The notes: generated by a model not told the origin, from the letters alone. Counted from the stretch's first letter, positions 6,054 to 17,110 are shown. The stretch is 51,753 nt of DNA from JBBDYG01 sp040901765 (GCA_040901765.1 JBBDYG010000010.1:1-51753); one strand, 5' to 3'. Numbers and translations: made by a program.

Positions 6054-8838
6054 GCAATTTTTCCTGCGCCAGCGGCGTCACAAGTCGCACAGGGCCAATG
6101 AGTCCTGCCGGAACAAGCTCCTTATTGTTCGCGCGTTTCTTCCAAAACATTGCGGTTAGATTATCTTCGAGTGATTGGGTGTAGTTGTAAAGCGGAGTCG
6201 CCACGCGAACTTCCAGCGTGTTGGTGCCGATTTGCAATCTTCGCGTCGCGTCGAATCGCGGCGCACCGTACCAAACGGTACCCAACGGTTCTCCGTTCAG
6301 TTGCACTTCCGCGGTATCATGTATCGTTCCCAGGTCGAAGGCCACGTTGCCGGCGGGAACCTCGGGCAGCTCGAAGCGCGTGCGGTATATGGCGCTGCCG
6401 GAAAAATGCCGCAGTCGCTCGTCATCTGACTTGCTCAAATCAGTGGGCGACAGCTTCGAAAGCGAAAACTCTTGACCCGCGATGGGAACGAACTCGGCAG
6501 CCCACGGTTCGGCAACAGTGAACAATTCGCGCCACGACTCGACCGGCGCGGCGACACGCGGCGCATTGGCGGGTGGTTCCTTCGGCTCAAACACCAAGAG
6601 TAATGACTCGTGCGGACCCAACACGATGCGGGCCTGTTTATCCGCGGTCGGGTAGACCGCCCGCTGTCCCGTGTCTGGATCCCACCGCCACGCATGTGGC
6701 CCGCGGGCGCCAAAACTCGCGGTGGATGCCACTTCGCGCTGCCCACTAGTGTTGGCTAGGAAAAAGATGTCCCGGTCGTCGTGCCGGTAATGCACTTGGT
6801 GCAAATCCTGCTGCGGTGGATCGAACACGACCGACCGCGGCAGTTCAAGCTTGTTCAGAAGTTCGTTTGTCCAATCGAAAAGCTGTTCGGGCTTGGCAGG
6901 GGCGGCAATCTCGAAGACCTTTGCGCTTTTGCTGTCGGCCAGATGTTGCATGGCTTGCACGACGGCCTGATCGCGCTGCTCGGGGTTGTTGAGTCCAGCC
7001 GCTCGGTCGGGCTTCCGACCCACAAAAGCCAACTTACCGCCGCCGTCGGCGTAGAGAATCAGCGCCGACGTGGTCGCCGGCGCGAGCGATTGGGCATCCA
7101 CAATCAACAGGGCATCATATTCCATCTGCCCGCAGGAAAGTTTGCCGTCCTGACACTTCGCCCGCTGCAACACCTTTTGGCTCACATAGTCGGCAGTGCA
7201 ACCGTGCTGCGAGAGGCTCCGCCACAATTGGTGGATGTACCACGGCGTTTGGTGAAACGCTTTTGCCGATAGCCCCGATTTGCCCCACACGTCCGCAGTC
7301 GGCGCGAGGATGGCGACCTGCACGACCGGCCGGCTATCCTGAAATACCGAAGATAGTCGCGAGTGGTATTGCACCCATTGCGGCAAGTACGGCCACCAGG
7401 GACTATTCGGGCTGAAATAGGTTCCCGAGCGAACCCAGCCGGGAAACCCTGCCTGGCGTGGCGAATAGTTGAACCCATGCAGGACGGCGTGGTTTGTTCC
7501 CAACAAGAAATTGAGGTCGCCGGCTGCCTTGATTTGGTCGAGACTCTCCTGAAACACTCCCCGCGAATTGACCATTGCTTTGGAGCTTATCACCCGTCGA
7601 TCGGCCAGGTGCCCGGCCGAAGATGCATATTTATTCCAAGTTGGGAACCCATGCGTCGCGGGATTTACGAACAGGTGGCTGCTGCTTTGAGGCGAATCGG
7701 GTGCCATTTGGACCTCCGCCGCTCCCACGAGCCAGCCGCGATTGCCCGTTTCGATTCGCGACTTTGCGCCTTGTTCCCTGCACCATTCAGTGAACGTGTC
7801 GACAAACCGATCGCGAAACAGTTCGGCAATCGTCTTGGCATAGTCGTGGCGTACCCGCTCCAGCGTGGGCGAGAAGGTTTTGGCAACCGGCAGCCGTTGT
7901 TTGAAGTCAACGACAAAAGGTAAGTAAGGTGAAAGTTCGTAGCCGCACCGGCGCTTAAATTCCTCTGCAAAGTCACCCGTCCAATTCGCGCCCGATAGAT
8001 TCGCGTCGTCGCACACCAACGTCTCCACGAACTTCCCCAGATCATCGCCAAGATTGCTCCGTACGCTATTAGAAACGTGGTCAAGATACGCGCGTACCGC
8101 GTCGCGATTATAGTGGTCGAGCACCGGCTGGCCGGGGCCATCGGCATTGTGCTGAGCGGAAACAAACCCTTTGCGGAGCACCCCGGCACAGAGGATGAAT
8201 TCGCCCTCGGGTACTGTCGCTGCGAGATTTCCATCGGCGTCGAAGGTGCCGACGAGATCGATCACTTCTTCCGGTTTCGTGCATCCCTCGGGAACGAGCC
8301 GCAGGAATAACAACTCGGGCGCTTGTTCTTCGGTTGGGGCGCGGCCCTCCGGAGTTGGCGGCAGAGCCAAGAACTCCTCGCGCGCGAGCTTCAGTTCGAT
8401 CGGGCCTTTGACGCGTCGCGTGATGAGATCAACTCGTTGGGCTGCGTGCTCGGGGGTAATGAAATCGCCGCCCCACGGACGGCCGCAAGCCACCACGAGA
8501 TCCACCTGCATCTCGCGTTCCCTTGCGGACACCGATGCCTTCTTGAGCATTTCACACCACTCGGGGCTCAGCCACTTCAAACTCTTCGATTGTGAAGTGT
8601 TTGCACCGGGTGGCATCGCCGTGGGGCAAATCTCCACACTCCCCATGCCGGCTTGCTGCAGTACATCCAGCTCGCGGACGATCTCTTTCGTAGTGACGGC
8701 ATTGCCATTCCACCACCACCGCATCGTCGGTCGCGACGCTAACGGCGGGGTTTGAAAATTGTCCCACAAAGAATCGTCAGCCCGCGCGCTCGCAGTGCTC
8801 AACAGCGCCACCAAGCACCATATCACAAGACGTGACAT
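6034..8838 (-). CDS. Exported glycosyl hydrolase, GH106-like (alpha-L-rhamnosidase type)
   Basis: About 934 residues from the ATG at 8838, preceded by AAGGA. That start begins a signal peptide (SRLVIWCLVALLSTASARA); the upstream in-frame extension does not. The mature N-terminus RPTMRWWWNGNAVTTKEI followed by GMGSVEICP is the opening of the large GH106-like family, whose characterised members release terminal L-rhamnose. The C-terminal third has a beta-sandwich segment (VQLNGEPLGTVWYGAPRFDA, then TNTLEVRVATPLYN), typical of the carbohydrate-binding jelly-roll that ends these proteins. Rhamnose and sulfated rhamnans are common substrates for marine planctomycetes, and a sulfatase lies 7 kb away. 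The substrate is inferred. No catalytic residue can be assigned from sequence alone. Confidence 0.82.
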   Translation of the reverse strand: MSRLVIWCLVALLSTASARADDSLWDNFQTPPLASRPTMRWWWNGNAVTTKEIVRELDVLQQAGMGSVEICPTAMPPGANTSQSKSLKWLSPEWCEMLKKASVSAREREMQVDLVVACGRPWGGDFITPEHAAQRVDLITRRVKGPIELKLAREEFLALPPTPEGRAPTEEQAPELLFLRLVPEGCTKPEEVIDLVGTFDADGNLAATVPEGEFILCAGVLRKGFVSAQHNADGPGQPVLDHYNRDAVRAYLDHVSNSVRSNLGDDLGKFVETLVCDDANLSGANWTGDFAEEFKRRCGYELSPYLPFVVDFKQRLPVAKTFSPTLERVRHDYAKTIAELFRDRFVDTFTEWCREQGAKSRIETGNRGWLVGAAEVQMAPDSPQSSSHLFVNPATHGFPTWNKYASSAGHLADRRVISSKAMVNSRGVFQESLDQIKAAGDLNFLLGTNHAVLHGFNYSPRQAGFPGWVRSGTYFSPNSPWWPYLPQWVQYHSRLSSVFQDSRPVVQVAILAPTADVWGKSGLSAKAFHQTPWYIHQLWRSLSQHGCTADYVSQKVLQRAKCQDGKLSCGQMEYDALLIVDAQSLAPATTSALILYADGGGKLAFVGRKPDRAAGLNNPEQRDQAVVQAMQHLADSKSAKVFEIAAPAKPEQLFDWTNELLNKLELPRSVVFDPPQQDLHQVHYRHDDRDIFFLANTSGQREVASTASFGARGPHAWRWDPDTGQRAVYPTADKQARIVLGPHESLLLVFEPKEPPANAPRVAAPVESWRELFTVAEPWAAEFVPIAGQEFSLSKLSPTDLSKSDDERLRHFSGSAIYRTRFELPEVPAGNVAFDLGTIHDTAEVQLNGEPLGTVWYGAPRFDATRRLQIGTNTLEVRVATPLYNYTQSLEDNLTAMFWKKRANNKELVPAGLIGPVRLVTPLAQEKLPTADER

Positions 8839-9139
8839 GAAGGAGTCCTTTTCGATCTGTTCCGGAATCGTTGCCGACGTGAGAAGACGACCTCCAGTTC
8901 GGCTGCCGGCAATTCTTATCCCTCTCTCCGCCTGCATCAACATACCTTATGCCCGTCGAATGGGTAAAACCGGGGAAATCGGCGTAAATACCGCCCGATA
9001 AGAAGGCTTTCAGCGTCCAAAAGTTTTTCACCGTGGCCTGGAAGCCTGCGTTACAAGTGGTCGCAAAAAAAGAAAACTTGCAGTAAAGTGGAGTTCATTG
9101 AAATCTCTTTATACCTTCTCCGCTTGGGAGCCAATCGCC
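8839..9139. other. Divergent intergenic region
   Basis: About 300 bases separate the divergent glycosyl hydrolase and oxidoreductase genes. It should carry both promoters. An A-rich tract lies near 9065-9075, and GGGAG at 9126-9130 serves the oxidoreductase start. I see no convincing paired -35/-10 elements, inverted repeat or gene. Confidence 0.5.
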
Positions 9140-10411
9140 ATGATCCAAATCGATCGCCGCCACTTCCTTGCCACCACCGCAGCGACCGGAGTTGCGCTGG
9201 CCGCTCCTCGCACGGCTCGCGCGGCAAGCGCCAACGAGAAGCTTGTGCTAGCCATCATGGGAACGAACGGTCGCGGCTCGGACTTGGCCAAGTCCTTTGC
9301 GACTCAACCCAATGTCGAAATCGCCTACATCTGCGATCCGGACGACCAGGCAATCGGCAAAGGCATCGCGGCTGCGACCACCGCCAACGGGCCGACGCCG
9401 CAAGGCATCAAAGATTTCCGTCGCGCGCTCGACGATTCCGCCGTCGACGCGCTCGTCTGCGCCGCGCCGAATCATTGGCATGCGCCAGCGACGCTGCTCG
9501 GCTGCCAGGCCGGCAAGCACGTTTACGTCGAGAAGCCGTGCAGCCACACCCCGGCCGAAGGCGAATTGATGGTCGCCGCTGCCCGCAAGCACGATCGCGT
9601 TGTTCAACACGGCACGCAGCGCCGCAGCGCACCGAAGTACATCGAGTTGGCTCAGCGCCTTCGCGATGGTTTGATCGGCAACGTTCACTTCGCCCGCACA
9701 TGGTACTACAGCCCGCGCCCCTCCATTGGCCGCGTTCAATCGAGCGCCCCGCCGGCGGGCCTCGATTACAATCTCTGGCAAGGCCCCGCGCCGGAGCTAC
9801 CCTATCAATCGAACTTCGTTCATTACAACTGGCACTGGTTCTGGAATTGGGGCAACGGCGAGTTGGGCAACAACGGCGTCCACATGCTTGATGTCTGCCG
9901 CTGGGCGCTCGGGGTCGATTATCCACAAGCGGTTTCCATCGCCGGCGGGCGATACCGCTATGACGACGACCAACAAACGCCCGATACCGTCCTCGCCAAC
10001 TACCATTTCGGCGACCGATTACTCGTCTGGGAAGGTCTTAGTTGGTCGCGTCCCATTGTCGGCCAGCCGGGCGTCGGCATGGAATTCCGCGGCAGCGAAG
10101 GGACCGTAAGCGCCAGCGACGATGGTTACCTTGTTTTCGGTCCGGACGGCAAGAAAACCACCCAAGAAACGGGCGCGCTTGACCAAGAGCCGCACATTGC
10201 CAACTTTATCGACGCGATTCGTAACGGCACAAAACTCAACGCCGACATCGAAGAAGCCCACAAGAGCGCGCTATTATGCCACCTCGGCAACATCGCCTAC
10301 CGCACCCACCACACACTCCAGTGCGATCCTACGAATGGGCACATCAAGAACGATTCAGATGCTGAGGCGCTGTGGAAGCGGGAATATCGGGAGGGGTGGG
10401 GGCTTTCTTAA
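9140..10411 (+). CDS. Tat-exported Gfo/Idh/MocA family oxidoreductase
   Basis: About 423 residues from the ATG at 9140, with GGGAG about 10 bases upstream. The N-terminus is a twin-arginine signal: DRRHFLATTAATGVALAAP, ending near ARAASA. This implies folding with its nicotinamide cofactor before export. The Rossmann domain follows: LAIMGTNGRGSDLAKSF at about residues 36-52, then CDPDD. The family signature VEKPCSHTPAEGE lies near residue 135. The C-terminal half is the alpha/beta domain that shapes the sugar pocket (HWFWNWGNGELGNNGVHMLD). Exported members are abundant in planctomycetes and probably oxidise or rearrange sugars in the periplasm. It is divergent from the GH106-like gene and may share its substrate. 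The exact sugar is unknown. Confidence 0.88.
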   Translation: MIQIDRRHFLATTAATGVALAAPRTARAASANEKLVLAIMGTNGRGSDLAKSFATQPNVEIAYICDPDDQAIGKGIAAATTANGPTPQGIKDFRRALDDSAVDALVCAAPNHWHAPATLLGCQAGKHVYVEKPCSHTPAEGELMVAAARKHDRVVQHGTQRRSAPKYIELAQRLRDGLIGNVHFARTWYYSPRPSIGRVQSSAPPAGLDYNLWQGPAPELPYQSNFVHYNWHWFWNWGNGELGNNGVHMLDVCRWALGVDYPQAVSIAGGRYRYDDDQQTPDTVLANYHFGDRLLVWEGLSWSRPIVGQPGVGMEFRGSEGTVSASDDGYLVFGPDGKKTTQETGALDQEPHIANFIDAIRNGTKLNADIEEAHKSALLCHLGNIAYRTHHTLQCDPTNGHIKNDSDAEALWKREYREGWGLS

Positions 10412-10475
10412 TGCGTTTTTAATTCAACTGCGTTCTATCTCTCAGCCAAGGTTTGCGAAGCTATCCTAGGCTGAC

Positions 10476-10691
10476 TCATTGTTGCTCATTCAGGTACTTG
10501 CGCGCTTCGGCCTGCATTAGTGAAATGCACGTCCCAAGTTTGACGTAGTTCTCGTACTCGATTTTTTCCTCTGTCGTCAGAGTACCGTCATTTGCTTTGC
10601 GCCCCAATTCGTCCACGCGCGCCTGAGTCGCTCCATCGGCGCGAAGTTCCAAGATCATGCGAGCCATTTCTGGAGTGATCTTGGGGTCCAT
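10476..10691 (-). CDS. Small conserved protein, paralogue of the 39236-39460 gene
   Basis: Encodes 71 residues from an ATG at 10691. It appears wholly alpha-helical and soluble. The core RVDELGRKANDGTLTTEEK followed by EYENYVKLG and SLMQAEARKYL matches the protein at 39236-39460 in spacing and chemistry: N-[DE]-G-[TA]-L, then an E-rich helix, then SLxxAEA. I do not recognise a named family, but such short helical proteins are common in planctomycetes. It lies convergent to the oxidoreductase gene and 75 bases downstream of the DUF1501 gene. Confidence 0.65.
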   Translation of the reverse strand: MDPKITPEMARMILELRADGATQARVDELGRKANDGTLTTEEKIEYENYVKLGTCISLMQAEARKYLNEQQ

Positions 10692-10718
10692 TTAGCGACT
10701 CGATTCTGTACGCTCGCC

Positions 10719-10750
10719 TTATCAGCGACCATTAGCGTCCATCAGCGGTT
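10719..10750. repeat. Half-element of the GCTAAT word family
   Basis: The sequence TTATCAGCGACCATTAGCG followed by TCCATCAGCGGTT matches the right arm of the elements at 6022-6053 and 29955-29987. A matching left arm is not evident; TTTAGCGACTC at 10691-10701 may be a trace. It lies between two minus-strand genes. Confidence 0.55.
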
Positions 10751-10766
10751 CTCTTTCCGCGTCTCC

Positions 10767-12239
<1,473 letters not shown>

Positions 12240-12258
12240 AACGTACATATCCCCGTTT

Positions 12259-12317
12259 GTAGTTCCGCCTTTAGGCGGTTCGCGTCCGAACAAACTACCG
12301 CCTAAAGGCGGAACTAC
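12259..12317. repeat. 20-bp perfect inverted repeat between the PSD1-type and DUF1501 genes
   Basis: GTAGTTCCGCCTTTAGGCGG (12259-12278) is the exact reverse complement of 12298-12317, with a 19-base loop. Each arm contains its own palindrome, CCGCCTTTAGGCGG, so alternative folds exist. It sits inside a presumed operon, so it may reduce downstream expression or act as a processing site rather than end transcription. Confidence 0.8.
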
Positions 12318-12325
12318 GACCTTAA

Positions 12326-15244
12326 CTACTGCGTCAACACTTCATCCAAATTGAGGATCGCGTTGGCGACGATCGTCAGCGCGAACTTCTCGCGAGTATC
12401 GGCCAACTTCTTTGCCGATTCCGGTTCGGCATCGAATGCAGCCAGGGCAGCGTCGGACAGACGCACTAACTCGTCAACGACGGCAGGTCGCGGTTCACGG
12501 TCTGCCGCGGTTTCGTAAGCCCAGGCGATTTGTTCGCGCGGCTCGGCCCGGGCGGCCATGATCCGCTCCGCAAATTCGCGAGCCAGTTCCACGTACGCCG
12601 GGTCGTTGAGTGTCACGAGCGCTTGCAGCGGCGTGTTCGTTGCGATCCGCCGGGCCGTGCAGGTGTCGCGCGAAGGAGCGTCGAATGCCATCAGGCTCGG
12701 GTACGGACTGGTCCGCTTCCAGTAAGTGTACAACGCTCGGCGGTATCGATCTTCGTTCTCCGGCGTCTCCCACTTGGCGGACGAATAAACGCTCCGCCAG
12801 ATGCCGTCCGGCTGCGGCGGCATCACCGGCGGACCGAACAACGTCGGCGAAAACTTGCCCGACAGCATCAGCGCCTGGTCGCGGACCATCTCCGCCCGCA
12901 ATCGCTGCCGAGGCCCGCGGGCGAGCAAGCGATTTCGTGGATCGCGCTCGATAAGCGCCGGCGTCGCCCGCGAACTTTGACGAAACGTCGCGGATAATAC
13001 AATCTCACGGAGCAACTTCTTCACGCTCCACCGGTGCTCGTCCATGAATCGCACGGCGAGAAAATCGAGCAATTCCGGATGCGATGGCAGCGCGCCCGAC
13101 GTGCCAAAATCCTCGGCCGTCTCGACGATCCCCACTCCGAACAGTTGTCCCCAAACGCGGTTCACCATCACCCGCGCCGTGAGCGGGTTCTCGCGTGACG
13201 CCATCCAGTTGGCCATTGTGAGCCGGTTGACCGCGGTCCCATCCGGCAGCGGCGGCAATTCCGCCGGCAGACCCGGCAGAACTTCCTCGCCTTTATCGAG
13301 CCAATTACCGCGCGTGAATACGAACGTTCGCCGCGCCTCCACCGGCGATTGCTTTTCGATTACGGGAATCGACGTGCCGGCAATTTCTTCCCGCTCGGCA
13401 ATTGCTTCCTCAAGTTCCCGCCGCGCGCTTGCGTAGCTTTCGGACGACAACAACGCGGTCCACTCGTCGCTACCGGAGACAGAGAATCTCCCGCGGCGAA
13501 TCACCAGCCCGAAATTTCCGGTGGCGATTCGATTATGCTTCAGCTCTAAGTGCAACCGGCCGCCGGGAGCTATTTCCAGCGGCTCGTCGAACAGGAAGAC
13601 GGCGAACCGCGGAAAATTCTGCTTCGTGTAGTCGCCCCATCCCTCCGTGTTGTCATCGAAACTGTCGTTGGGATCGAGCGCCGGCGTCGGCTCATCGCAG
13701 AACGCCACTCGGAACATCAACTCACGTGGCTTTTGGCCGGGGACGTGCAGGAATGCCTTGAGTCGCGAAACGACGAACCCAAGTTCCGGTGTCCGCACCG
13801 CGGCAACTAAATCGGTTGGAAGCACCTCGATCTTGAACGCCGTGAGCCGCGACAAACCATCCGGCAGCGGAGCTTCGAGCGTATACATCGAGCCGCTGGT
13901 GATCGTCCCTTCCGCGACGACCTCGGTGAACGGCTCGTCCGTTGCCGGAACAATCCGAAGTTGTGTGCTGCCGGTCGATTTGGCTTGATCGATCGGTAAA
14001 TCGTGCCACTCTGCTTCGTCGCCGGCAACCGTCATGGCCGCTTCGTGAATCTCGCGTTGCAATTCACCGATGCGTTCGTCAAGTGCGGCCGCCCGCGGCC
14101 AATCGGCTTCGCTCGTGGGCACCGTGACGCGGGGCCACTCTTCATCAAGATCTTCGTCTCGGGTCGCATTGAAGAGCGCCAGGAACTCGTAGTATTCGTG
14201 GTGCTCAATGGGATCGTATGGATGGGAGTGGCACTGCGTGCAGCCAAACGTGGTCGCCTGCCACACCTGCCAGGTCGTATTCACGCGATCGATCACCGCC
14301 ACCGTGCGAAATTCCTCGTCGTCGGTCCCACCTTCCGTATTCGTCTGCGTGTTGCGATGAAACGCGGTCGCGATTCGGTCATCAATTGTTGCCTCTGGCA
14401 ACAAGTCGCCGGCAAGCTGCTTGATCGTAAACTCGTCGTAGGGCATGTCGGCATTAAACGCGCGGATCAACCAGTCGCGGTAGGGCCAGATATCGCGATG
14501 GGGATCCTTTTCGTACCCCATCGTGTCGCAATACCGCGCAAGGTCGAGCCAAACCGAGGCCCACCGCTCGCCGAAGTGGGGCGATGCTAATTGTCGATCA
14601 ACTACCCGTTCGTAGGCGTCGTCGCTCATGTCGTTTTCGAACGCAGCAATTTCTTCCGGCGTCGGCGGTAAGCCAACCAGCGCAAACGATGCCCGCCGCA
14701 ACCACTCAGCCCGCTCCGCCTCCGGCGATGGTTTTAAACCTTCCACATCGAGTCGCGCAAGAATATAGTGGTCGAGCGCGTCGCGGCACCACTCATTGTT
14801 GCTAACTGTAGTTGGCCAGATCTTTTGCGGCGGCACGAATGACCACGGACGCTGCCACTTTGCGCCCTGCTCGATCCACCTTAGCAACAGCGCGACCTGA
14901 TGTTGCGAGAGCGCCGGCCCATGTTCGGCGGGGGGCATGCGGTAATCTTCGTCTTCCGACGACACCCGTTCCAGCAGAAACGAGTGCTCCACATCACCCG
15001 GCGCGATGGCCGGCAATCCCGATTCCCCCTCGGCAAGTGCCAGCTTCTCAAAGACGAACGAGAGCCCGCCCGCTTGCTTGACGCCCCCGTGGCACGCCAC
15101 GCAGTGCTGCGCGAAAATCGGCCGAATGTCGCGGTTGAACTCCACCCACTCGGGCAGTTCCTCGGCGCGCACCGGAGCGGTCCACGAAATGGCGGCCGCC
15201 ACAATCACAACTACGGGAAATTGAATTAATCGCGAACAATTCAT
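12326..15244 (-). CDS. PSD1-type protein: cytochrome c, DUF1549 and DUF1553 domains
   Basis: About 972 residues from the ATG at 15244; a GTG eight codons upstream is also in frame. The signal peptide runs about residues 1-28 (FPVVVIVAAAISWTAPVRA). A planctomycete-type cytochrome domain follows, with haem motif CVACHGG near residue 50. DUF1549 comes next (WLRRASFALVGLPPTPEEIAAF, then RWASVWLDLARYCDT), with a second CxxCH, CTQCHSHPYDP. The middle third looks like a beta-rich ligand-binding insert. DUF1553 ends the protein (MVNRVWGQLFGVGIVET, TPLQALVTLNDPAYVELAREF). It should be a periplasmic redox protein, widely linked by context to polysaccharide breakdown. It probably forms an operon with the DUF1501 gene; the sulfatase is next upstream on the same strand. 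Confidence 0.93.
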   Translation of the reverse strand: MNCSRLIQFPVVVIVAAAISWTAPVRAEELPEWVEFNRDIRPIFAQHCVACHGGVKQAGGLSFVFEKLALAEGESGLPAIAPGDVEHSFLLERVSSEDEDYRMPPAEHGPALSQHQVALLLRWIEQGAKWQRPWSFVPPQKIWPTTVSNNEWCRDALDHYILARLDVEGLKPSPEAERAEWLRRASFALVGLPPTPEEIAAFENDMSDDAYERVVDRQLASPHFGERWASVWLDLARYCDTMGYEKDPHRDIWPYRDWLIRAFNADMPYDEFTIKQLAGDLLPEATIDDRIATAFHRNTQTNTEGGTDDEEFRTVAVIDRVNTTWQVWQATTFGCTQCHSHPYDPIEHHEYYEFLALFNATRDEDLDEEWPRVTVPTSEADWPRAAALDERIGELQREIHEAAMTVAGDEAEWHDLPIDQAKSTGSTQLRIVPATDEPFTEVVAEGTITSGSMYTLEAPLPDGLSRLTAFKIEVLPTDLVAAVRTPELGFVVSRLKAFLHVPGQKPRELMFRVAFCDEPTPALDPNDSFDDNTEGWGDYTKQNFPRFAVFLFDEPLEIAPGGRLHLELKHNRIATGNFGLVIRRGRFSVSGSDEWTALLSSESYASARRELEEAIAEREEIAGTSIPVIEKQSPVEARRTFVFTRGNWLDKGEEVLPGLPAELPPLPDGTAVNRLTMANWMASRENPLTARVMVNRVWGQLFGVGIVETAEDFGTSGALPSHPELLDFLAVRFMDEHRWSVKKLLREIVLSATFRQSSRATPALIERDPRNRLLARGPRQRLRAEMVRDQALMLSGKFSPTLFGPPVMPPQPDGIWRSVYSSAKWETPENEDRYRRALYTYWKRTSPYPSLMAFDAPSRDTCTARRIATNTPLQALVTLNDPAYVELAREFAERIMAARAEPREQIAWAYETAADREPRPAVVDELVRLSDAALAAFDAEPESAKKLADTREKFALTIVANAILNLDEVLTQ

Positions 15245-15262
15245 GACTGAAATCGACAAATG

Positions 15263-15363
15263 TCTCACGCGGAGGCGCAGAAGACGCAGAAAGGAGAAGC
15301 CGTATGGCCGTTGATCATTGTCTTGAAAAGATGTCTCCGCGAACTCCGCGCCTCCGCGTGAGA
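15263..15363. repeat. Intergenic inverted repeat, GCGGAGG/CGCAGAAG words
   Basis: The left arm (15263-15294) reads TCTCACGCGGAGGCGCAGAA and continues GACGCAGAAAGG. The right arm (15333-15363) ends CGCGCCTCCGCGTGAGA. The outer 16 bases of each arm are complementary. Words repeat at 8-9 bases. It lies between the sulfatase gene and the PSD1-type gene, both on the minus strand. Confidence 0.75.
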
Positions 15364-15446
15364 ATCTTAATTGTTTCGATCATCCTTCCATTGTACCCGA
15401 ACGCGCCGATTGCGGCGGGACGTGCTTTCTCCAGTCAGGTCTCATT

Positions 15447-16889
15447 CTAACGATATTTCGGGTTTTCCGCAGGCATTACGGCCCCCGTTTCCTCGAGCCA
15501 CTCATGCAACATTCGCTGCATTTTTGACGTGCGGTCGGCTTCAGCAACTGCCAGGTTCCGCTGCTCGCCAAGATCCTCGGCCAGATTGTATAGCTCCACG
15601 TTGCCCGAATCATACCACTCGATCAGCTTCCAATCGCCGTCGCGGACCGCCCCGCCGGGGACGGCCCCCTGGTTGCCATAGTGCGGATAATGCCAAAAAA
15701 TCGGCGACCGCGTGCGTGCTTCGCCCCGCAGAAGCGGCTCGATGCTTTCGCCGTCGAGATGTTGCTCCGGTCGCGCGGGCAGGGGGGCCATCTCCAGCAG
15801 CGTCGGATAGTAATCCGTGCTCACCACCGGCGCGGCGCACGTCGAACCGGGCTCGGTTACGCCCGGGCAGCGCACGAGCAGCGGCACCCGCAGTCCCCCT
15901 TCGTAGAGCCAACCTTTACCTGCCCGTAGCGGAAGGTTCGACGTCGGGCTTCCCTCTGCCGTGGACAGGCCGCCGTTATCGGACGTAAAAATCACGATTG
16001 TGTTATCGGCCAACCCTGCCTTCTCCAGCGTATCAAGCACCTTGCCAACCGCCGCGTCCATCGCTTCGATCATCCCGGCGTACACGGCGTGATCCTGCAC
16101 GAGCCGCACCTTTACGTCGCGCACCTCACGCCCAAACTTCGCGCCATCATCGGGCAACTGCTTCGCCTTGGCGGCATATTTCTCCACAAGCTGCGCCGGA
16201 GCTTCGAGCGGCGTGTGAACCACGTGAAATGACAGGTACGCCAAGAAAGGCTCCCCGCGGTGCTGCTCAATGAACCGCGATGTCTCGCGAGCAAATCGAT
16301 AGGGCAAATACTCCGACGGAAGTTCGTTCTCGAGCCGCGGGTTGTGGTAGGGATCGAAGTAGGTGGGCGGATGGCCCCAATCGGAACCGCCCTTATTCAC
16401 GTCAAACCCTTGGTCTTCGGGCCAGAATCCCTCCGGTCCGAGGTGCCACTTGCCAGCGAAGAAAGTCGTATAGCCGCCCTCGCGTAGCGCCTCGGCCAGC
16501 GTCACTTCCTCGAGCTTCAAGCGATCCGCATACGGTGCGGGCAGCAGCCGCGTATTGCGGTCCCACAACTCGGGCTGATTGCGTCGGCCCTTGTTGATGT
16601 AGTCCGTCACGCCCGTGCGGACTGGAAATTTGCCGGTCAGGATGCTCGCCCGCGTGGGACTGCAAACCGGGCAAGCGGCATAGGCGTCCGTGAACCGCAT
16701 CCCGCTCGCGGCCAATCGGTCGAGATGCGGCGTTTCGTAGAACGTGCTGCCATAGCACCCCAAATCCCGTTGGCCCAAATCATCGACCAATAGGAATACG
16801 ATATTGGGCGGTCTCGGCGTGTCCGCTAGCGACACATTTACGCAACTCAGAACGCACCCGACGCAAAGGAGCAAAACTTGTCGAATCAT
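15447..16889 (-). CDS. Exported arylsulfatase-family sulfatase
   Basis: 480 residues from an ATG at 16889, preceded by GGAAAAG. The signal peptide is at about residues 1-22 (VLLLCVGCVLSCVNVSLA). NIVFLLVDDLGQRDLGCYG gives the paired metal-binding aspartates. The active-site motif C-S-P-T-R-A within CSPTRASILTGK is the Cys-type sequence that formylglycine-generating enzyme converts to formylglycine. The substrate pocket and late metal ligands are seen in FAGKWHLG and IVIFTSDNGG. The C-terminal strand region (DGDWKLIEWYD) is usual. Its probable role is desulfation of polysaccharide in the periplasm, opening the chain to glycosidases such as the GH106-like enzyme. The maturation enzyme is not in the window. 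The substrate cannot be read from the sequence. Confidence 0.94.
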   Translation of the reverse strand: MIRQVLLLCVGCVLSCVNVSLADTPRPPNIVFLLVDDLGQRDLGCYGSTFYETPHLDRLAASGMRFTDAYAACPVCSPTRASILTGKFPVRTGVTDYINKGRRNQPELWDRNTRLLPAPYADRLKLEEVTLAEALREGGYTTFFAGKWHLGPEGFWPEDQGFDVNKGGSDWGHPPTYFDPYHNPRLENELPSEYLPYRFARETSRFIEQHRGEPFLAYLSFHVVHTPLEAPAQLVEKYAAKAKQLPDDGAKFGREVRDVKVRLVQDHAVYAGMIEAMDAAVGKVLDTLEKAGLADNTIVIFTSDNGGLSTAEGSPTSNLPLRAGKGWLYEGGLRVPLLVRCPGVTEPGSTCAAPVVSTDYYPTLLEMAPLPARPEQHLDGESIEPLLRGEARTRSPIFWHYPHYGNQGAVPGGAVRDGDWKLIEWYDSGNVELYNLAEDLGEQRNLAVAEADRTSKMQRMLHEWLEETGAVMPAENPKYR

Positions 16890-16950
16890 GATACTTTTCC
16901 GTTCGAGGTATTGAGCACACTATTCTCCATCAAAAAGCACCGGTCGCATG

Positions 16951-17048
16951 GGGGAGTGGTGAGGAGGTGAGTGGTGAGGAGGCAAGCTACTTCCTCGAAT
17001 TGGCTGCCCAGTTTACCACTCACCTACTCATACTCACCCACTCACCAA
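16951..17048. repeat. Intergenic inverted repeat, GTGAGTGGTGAGGAG words
   Basis: The left arm (16951-16982) is built of GTGGTGAGGAG and GTGAGTG words. The right arm (17014-17048) is built of CCACTCACC, ACTCATACTCACCC and ACTCACC. The two are imperfect reverse complements. The element lies in the divergent region between the sulfatase and helicase genes, so it is not a terminator for either. A related sequence occurs inside the helicase gene near 21272-21305. Confidence 0.65.
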
Positions 17049-17110
17049 TCTACCTCGCGTCTGCGATAATTGGACTCCCTCGATTCCCTGCTGTCAGCCG
17101 CCCAAACTTC

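Noticed and set aside
7363..7923. Plus-strand open frame antisense to the GH106-like gene
   Set aside because: No ribosome site, no domain, and it lies wholly within a clear gene.
14003..14590. Plus-strand open frame antisense to the PSD1-type gene
   Set aside because: A shadow frame rich in His, Arg and Val with no family resemblance.
16967..17110. N-terminal extension of the Lhr helicase
   Set aside because: It translates an intergenic inverted repeat, whereas the conserved domain begins just after the ATG at 17111.
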